Positions 52,201 through 59,102 of a stretch of 64,000 bases of DNA are shown piece by piece. Below the pieces are notes generated by a model that was given only the letters and a program-made list of their open reading frames with translations, did not search any database and had not been told where the DNA came from. How positions within the stretch are numbered: position 1 is the first letter of the stretch; each line of letters opens with the position of its first letter. Position numbers and translations under genes: made by a program. Origin of the DNA: Acanthosepion esculentum (taxonomy: Eukaryota; Mollusca; Cephalopoda; Sepiida; Sepiidae); NCBI GenBank assembly GCA_964036315.1, contig OZ038498.1, positions 9,099,861 to 9,163,860 of the forward strand, given 5' to 3'.

Positions 52201-53476
52201 CTTCCCCACCACTTGATGTCTATACCCGTCGCCCTCGTGTACCTTTTGCCGACGCCCTTGAAGCGAAAATGAGGTCGACTTCGTGCCCCCTCTTGTCGGT
52301 AGACAATTCCCCGTAGAGTAGGACCTCCGGAACTCTCCAATCTGTTGCTTTCCGTTTTCTGCCGTCGCAGTGATTCGACGCTGGAATCTCCTGCACAAAG
52401 TGCATGTGAAGGTGCCCCCCCCTTTTCCGATGTCGCCGTGCTGTTTTGTTTCCCTCAAGCACGCTCCCCACCCGGCAATCGTTTGCATCGTCTTCCTACC
52501 TCTCGATGTCCATGTCCATCGCCCTCATATCCCTTTGGCCGACGTCCTTAAAGCGAAGATTAGGTCGACCTTGTGCCCTCTTGTCGGTAGACAATTCCCC
52601 GTACAGAAGGACCACCGGAATCCTCCAATCTGTTGCTTCCCGTTTTCTGCCGTTTCTGGAGTGACTTCTCCAGGGCGCTGGCCTCGGCATGATTTTACGT
52701 GAGATCAGCGGTTGCACATGCAACACGTTTCCCCTCTCCGCGCCACCAATATTGTCCAAGGAAAAGGTAGTGTATCACTAACCATACAAAATAATTGATG
52801 ATTTTGAGATATTTGCAAGAAATGAGAAAGATAGATGTCAAAAGAAGGATCTATAATCACTGGAATGATTACAAAATAATTGATGTTTTTTTTAGATATT
52901 TGCCAGAAATGAGAAAGATAGATGTCAAAAGAAGGATCTATAACCACTGGAATGATTACGTAAGAAAAACAAGGATAATTTCACTTAAACCAAAATGTTA
53001 TTACTATCGGAATTGGGTCATGAGCACTGACATTGATGAAACAAATGTGATCATTTGAGATCGATAATTAAATTTTCTGACTCTCTCTTTTATACCTTTG
53101 GCAAAAGATTTGGATTGATAAATGTATACATGTGTCAGAGAGTGCACAAGCAGTGTTGGTATCGATTGACAGTGATGGAAATTAAGTCAGTTGCTAAGGA
53201 GCTCTCACGCAAACACGAAAAATAAAACTTATTCATTCATCCGATGATCAATCTAACAATTGAAATAATATGATGTTTTCTTGTAAAAGAAAGGCGGAAA
53301 CTTTTGCTGCTCTTATCTGATAATTAGGTGAGAATTGATTTAAGGAGAAGTTGGGGGTTAAGATTTTTTGAGGGACATTTAAATTAAACACGAGTCCCTA
53401 ATTTTAACAGATTTCAAATAATTTAATTTAACGCATATATGGTTTAATAATAATAATAATAATAAATAATAACGAT

Positions 53477-53538
<62 letters not shown>

Positions 53539-54014
53539 CACATTATTGTACATATAGTGATGGTCTAAATAAAACAGTGCTCAATGTAATACAATTATTA
53601 TGTATATACATCTAATCCTCAGGGATAATGTGTATATTAATAATATATATTTAATAGGTCTGTTGTATTACATCGAGCACTGTTTTATTTGGACCATCAC
53701 TATATGTACAATAATTTATATATATACATATATATAAGACTGTTTTGCTGTATCACAGCTCTTCAGTGTGGCTAGACGTCCGGTTGCCTTTAGCTAGGAT
53801 CGAAACCCGACTGAATTGGCGTCAGTGGGAAATTCTACCACTAAGGCGTCGGAAGGTGAATTTTAGCGTATTTATTTTTAGATAAACACACAGTGACCGA
53901 CAGGACTCAATTCGCTTTTGCCGAAGAGTCTCGCTTCATCAGCCTTAATAGTCACTGTTTACAAACCCACACTTCCTTCCCCAGAGAGCTCAACCGAAAT
54001 TAATTTTTCAGGAG

Positions 54015-54070
<56 letters not shown>

Positions 54071-57000
54071 TGAACATAGAAGTCAACACTTAGAGACGAC
54101 AGTCTGTTTCATGCTAGATGCAATCATCGGACCCGATGATTGCATCTAGCATGAAACAGACTGTCGCCTCTAAGTGTTGACTTCTATGTTCTCCAGATGT
54201 AATTAAACACTTCTCAAAAAGTTCAGGTATTACTGACACTGCTATCTAACTATTTGTCACAAGAAAATAAAAATGGTGACGATTATTAATTTGCTAAATT
54301 TGAAGAATATGAATGCTTCTTTTATATTTACACACGCTCTATCTCTGATATTGAGCACTGTATCCCATAAATATAGCACACTTTAAGAATATATATCAAC
54401 CACTGATATTTTTATATACAAAAACAGAAAAGTAAGTTGATGTGATTTAAAGTTGGTTGATAAAGAAAAAGTTTTGAATGAAATGAATGTTCTTTTCAGA
54501 ATTTAATCAAAAGTTCTGTATATCCATGCCCACTGGAGTTGAATTTTTAGGTTGTCTGTAAATCTAGGTAGACAAAAACAGTTCCTTTGAAATCTCCGAT
54601 AGCTCAAACGGAGTACTGTTGAAGAGATTACATCTACTGACTTTCAGGTTGCCTACCTCTTTGTATTTTCTTTTATAAGGTCTTGGCTCAGGAAAATAGA
54701 ACGATTCGATTAGTTCATTATTCATGCTCTTTGCCATGTAGTATGAATTTCTACTGGGTCCGTACGAAAACGGATCCAACGAAAGTGATTATAAAATCTG
54801 CAAAATCGAAATCTGAAACGTCTTTTCTTTGTGCGTAGTCCAGAGATTACTCAGGATGAAACTGTCTGCTTACGGATAGAGAATTCATTCAGTAAATACA
54901 CAAATATAGAAAGGATGTGTCTTCTCACCGGATTATTTCAGCCTATACAGTGAGACAATTCTGAGAGAATTAGAAGTCCTACCAGGATTCATTATTGGTA
55001 GCCACAGTGCTGATAGCTGACCCAAAAAGTAAAATACATGAACTCCTACAGAAGGTAATAAAAGAAGGCGAGAAGAAAGGCCTAACCAATCGTCAATTGT
55101 AAGAAGACAGAATTTATGGAAGTCAACAAAAATGAATGAGATGAGGTATTATGTACACTATTTACATTATTCGGACTATTGTCCTCATCTTTGTCGCCAT
55201 ATTTATTACAACGTTTCGGCCTTTCAGTATCTGTCTATATTTCTCAGCTGAGGTATTATGTACACTATTTACATTATTCGGACTATTGTCCTCATCTTTG
55301 TCGCCATATTTATTACAACGTTTCGGCCTTTCAGTATCTGTCTATATTTCTGATATGAGGTATTATGTACACTATTTACATTATTCGGACTATTGTCCTT
55401 ATCTTTGTCACCATATTTATCACAACGTTTTGGCCTTTCAGTATCTGTCTATATTTCTGAGATGAGGTATTATGTACACTATTTACATTATTCGGACTAT
55501 TGTCCTCATCTTTGTCGCCAAATTTATTACAACGTTTCGGCCGTTATACGCTCCGGCCTTCTTCAGGTGGTTGGAATGTCGAACTGAACCCTTTATTTCT
55601 TAAGGACACATAGCACAGTGGATAAAGGCGTTAGTTAGATCCAGTGACAGGACCCCAAAAAAGTGTGAATTCAATACCCGGTTAAGGAATTGGAGAACTT
55701 TCAGAGTGAAATTAACAGGAGATAACTGATAACTGACATCCATTAAACATGGCACGTGGAACTAGTACAGTCTACCCCAGTGAGCGAAATAAAGAGTTCA
55801 GTTCGACATTCCAACCACCTGAAGAAGGCCGGAGCGTACAACGGCCGAAACGTTGTAAAAAATATGGTTACAAAGATGAGGACAATAGTCCGAATAATGT
55901 AAATAATGTAAAAAAATGAATGAGCAATATGCGAATTTCGAAATGGGGACGTCAAAATTAAACAAGTACAAAAATTTAAACATTTAGAAAGTGTTTAGCA
56001 GATAACGGAAAATGCGACACAGAAACCTGAAGGCGCATTGAGATAGTAAAAGATGCTCTTCAAAAGCTAAGCAAAATATTAAGAAACAGGAAATTTTCAT
56101 TATAAACAAATAGTAATGAACAATTATGCAATTGGTCCTTCTATATGCCAGTAAATGCTGTAAATCTCATCACAGATGAAGAAGAGACTTAAAGCAACAA
56201 AAAAGAAGTTCCACAGAAGGATACTGAGGATACCATGAACTGGACATGTGAGCAAAGACGGATTTTTAGGGAAAATGGAAACAAAAAGTGCACAAACTTC
56301 AAATCAGAAGTAGTTGAAATTTCTGGGGCACACTATGAGGAAAGATGGAAGAGAAAATTTAACACTCACAGGACATATTGAAAGCAAAAGGAAAACATAA
56401 GCTAGTGAGCCTGTGGTTAGAACGGGATCGCCCACCTCCTGAAGAGACACGACATACAGAAGTGACAAAGGCCTCGATAAACTATCGAAGGGACAAAGCA
56501 CACATTTCAATGCATTCTATAAAAATGTATTAGCGCGAAAATGATGCATAGAGACGTGACCCGAATTCGAAACAAGTTTGGTGATTTTGCTTAGTAAAGG
56601 CAATTCTTATTGGTAGAAATTGTTCTCCAGGTGTAATTAAACACTTCTCAAAAAGTACAGGTACTACTGACACTGCTATCTAACTATTTGTCACAAGAAA
56701 ATAAAAGTGGTGACGATTATTAATTTGCTAAATTTGAAGAATATGAATGCTTCTTTTATGCCTAAAAGGAACTGTAAAATCTTAATGACGCGTTAAGTTT
56801 TACTCACCTAAATTTCCAAAATTCTTCGTCATCACTGGTGTACGTGTTGTGCTTGAGGGAATACGTGTTGCCACGAGAGTTTGGCATCCAGACATCATAA
56901 CAATTGTCGGCAAATAGATAACCTAATGAAATGAGAATTAGTCACAAAATTACAGCCAATATAAGAATTGAACAGAGATTATATTTAGCTGAGTTGAAGT

Positions 57001-58553
57001 ATTATCCCGATGTTATAATTTATTCACCTTGGTTTATTTTTCTTCTACCATAAAAATATCAGTTGGTTAACTCACTCGTCTTCTTCACATGAATCTGAGA
57101 TAAAATTACTTTTAAATATTCATCATTTGCAACACACAGATTATGTGTTTTTTTGGTGTTGTCGTCTTATCAGAAGTGATATTTAAATTTAAATATTTAA
57201 AACTATCTTGCTCTATAAAAAAACGGGTATAACATAAGTCATACTTGAAAAACGAGTTAGCAAATAAAGGTAAGATATAATCATATCGATATCTTAAGAA
57301 GGTAACCCTATAAAAGGGTAACATATAATTATGTCGATATCATAAGAGGGTAAAATATAATCATATGAATATCATAAAAGGGCAAACGTATAAAAGGGTA
57401 ACATATAATCATGTCGATATCAAAAGAGGGTAAAATATAATGATATCAATATCATAAAAAGGCAAATGTATAAAAGGGTAACATATAATCATGTCGATAT
57501 CATAAGAGGGTAACATATAATCATATCAATATCATAAAAAGGCAAATGCATAAAAGGGTAACATATAATCATGTCGATATCATACGAGGGTAAAATATAA
57601 TCATATCAATATCATAAAAGGGCAAACGTATAAAAGGGTAACATATAATCATGTCGATATAATACGAGGGTAAAATATAATCATATCAATATCATAAAAA
57701 GGCAAACGTATAAAAGGGTAACATATAATCATGTCGATATAATACGAGGGTAAAATATAATCATATCAATATCATAAAAAGGCAAACGTATAAAAGGGTA
57801 ACATATAATCATGTCGATATAATACGAGGGTAAAATATAATCATATCAATATCATAAAAAGGCAAACGTATAAAAGGGTAAAATATAATCATATCGATAT
57901 CATAAGAGGGTAACCGTATAATCATATCAATATCATAAAAGGGTAATCGTATAAAAGGGTAACATATATTCATATCAATATCATAAAAAGTTAACTGTAT
58001 AATTATATCAATATCATAAAAGGGTAATATATAATAATATCAATATCATAAATATTTTTCAATATTTTATCAGGGTTAAAAAATTTAATAATCTCTGCCA
58101 AACCGGACATAGTAAAAACAAACAAAGACTACAATTTTTAATCGGATATAAGAATAGAAAGCAAAAGTGTTTCCTTCTCTCCTGTCGGTCTATGGAGGGC
58201 TGAATATTGTGCTCAGCAAATAAAATATTAAAACGACAAAAAAAAAGAGCACGACGCTTGCTAAACAATTTTTACTAGCGTGAAAAAATGTATTTTCCAA
58301 TCCATGAATTGTCTTTACTCTCAAACATCGATCAGTCATCCAACTCTGTCCCATTGTATTAGTTCTGGAATTTAACTTTTTATATATCGATGAAATGCTG
58401 ACTATATTGTTAGAACTGATTAATGTTTTGAATTAATAAACCATGTACTAACGGATTTCAAAAGCGAAATTCTGATACTTTACATAGTATCTGGATTTGT
58501 GAGACTTGAACAGTTTTACAAAACCATCAGTGTGGCTGGAGTTATAGTCAAAT

Positions 58554-58612
<59 letters not shown>

Positions 58613-59032
58613 AAGACATTTATGATATGTTTAACGTTCTTTCTATAGATATATATAAATATCATAGATATATAAATAAATAATAATAAATGTCTTTAAA
58701 TAGATACATAAATAAATAATAATAAATGTCTTTAAATAAATTGTCGGACTTTGTCCAATTCAAATATATAACTTAAAAAATCAGGAGATCATTTGAATCC
58801 GCTACCATGGTTTCAGCCTTACGGTTCGTCAGGCGATTTTTATCAATTGACTTTCCAACCCTTTATTTTTTTAACTAATGAACGCTATATTATTTTTTAA
58901 AAATAAATAGACAAATGCACGACGTTGGGTGTGATAGAAATGGAGGGGGAGGATGTGAAGAAGAAGAAGAAGAAGAAGAAGAAGAAGAAGAAGAAGAAGA
59001 AGAAGAAGAAGAAGAAGAAGAAGGACTGAAAT

Positions 59033-59102
<70 letters not shown>

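Noticed and set aside
52033..52488. 151-codon minus-strand open frame
   Set aside because: It crosses two tandem LINE relics mostly out of phase with the recognisable [10 protein letters not shown] reading, so it is a shadow frame.
53930..53990. Third hammerhead-like motif (CTGATGAAGCG on the minus strand)
   Set aside because: The GAAA box reads GAAT and stem III cannot be formed convincingly.
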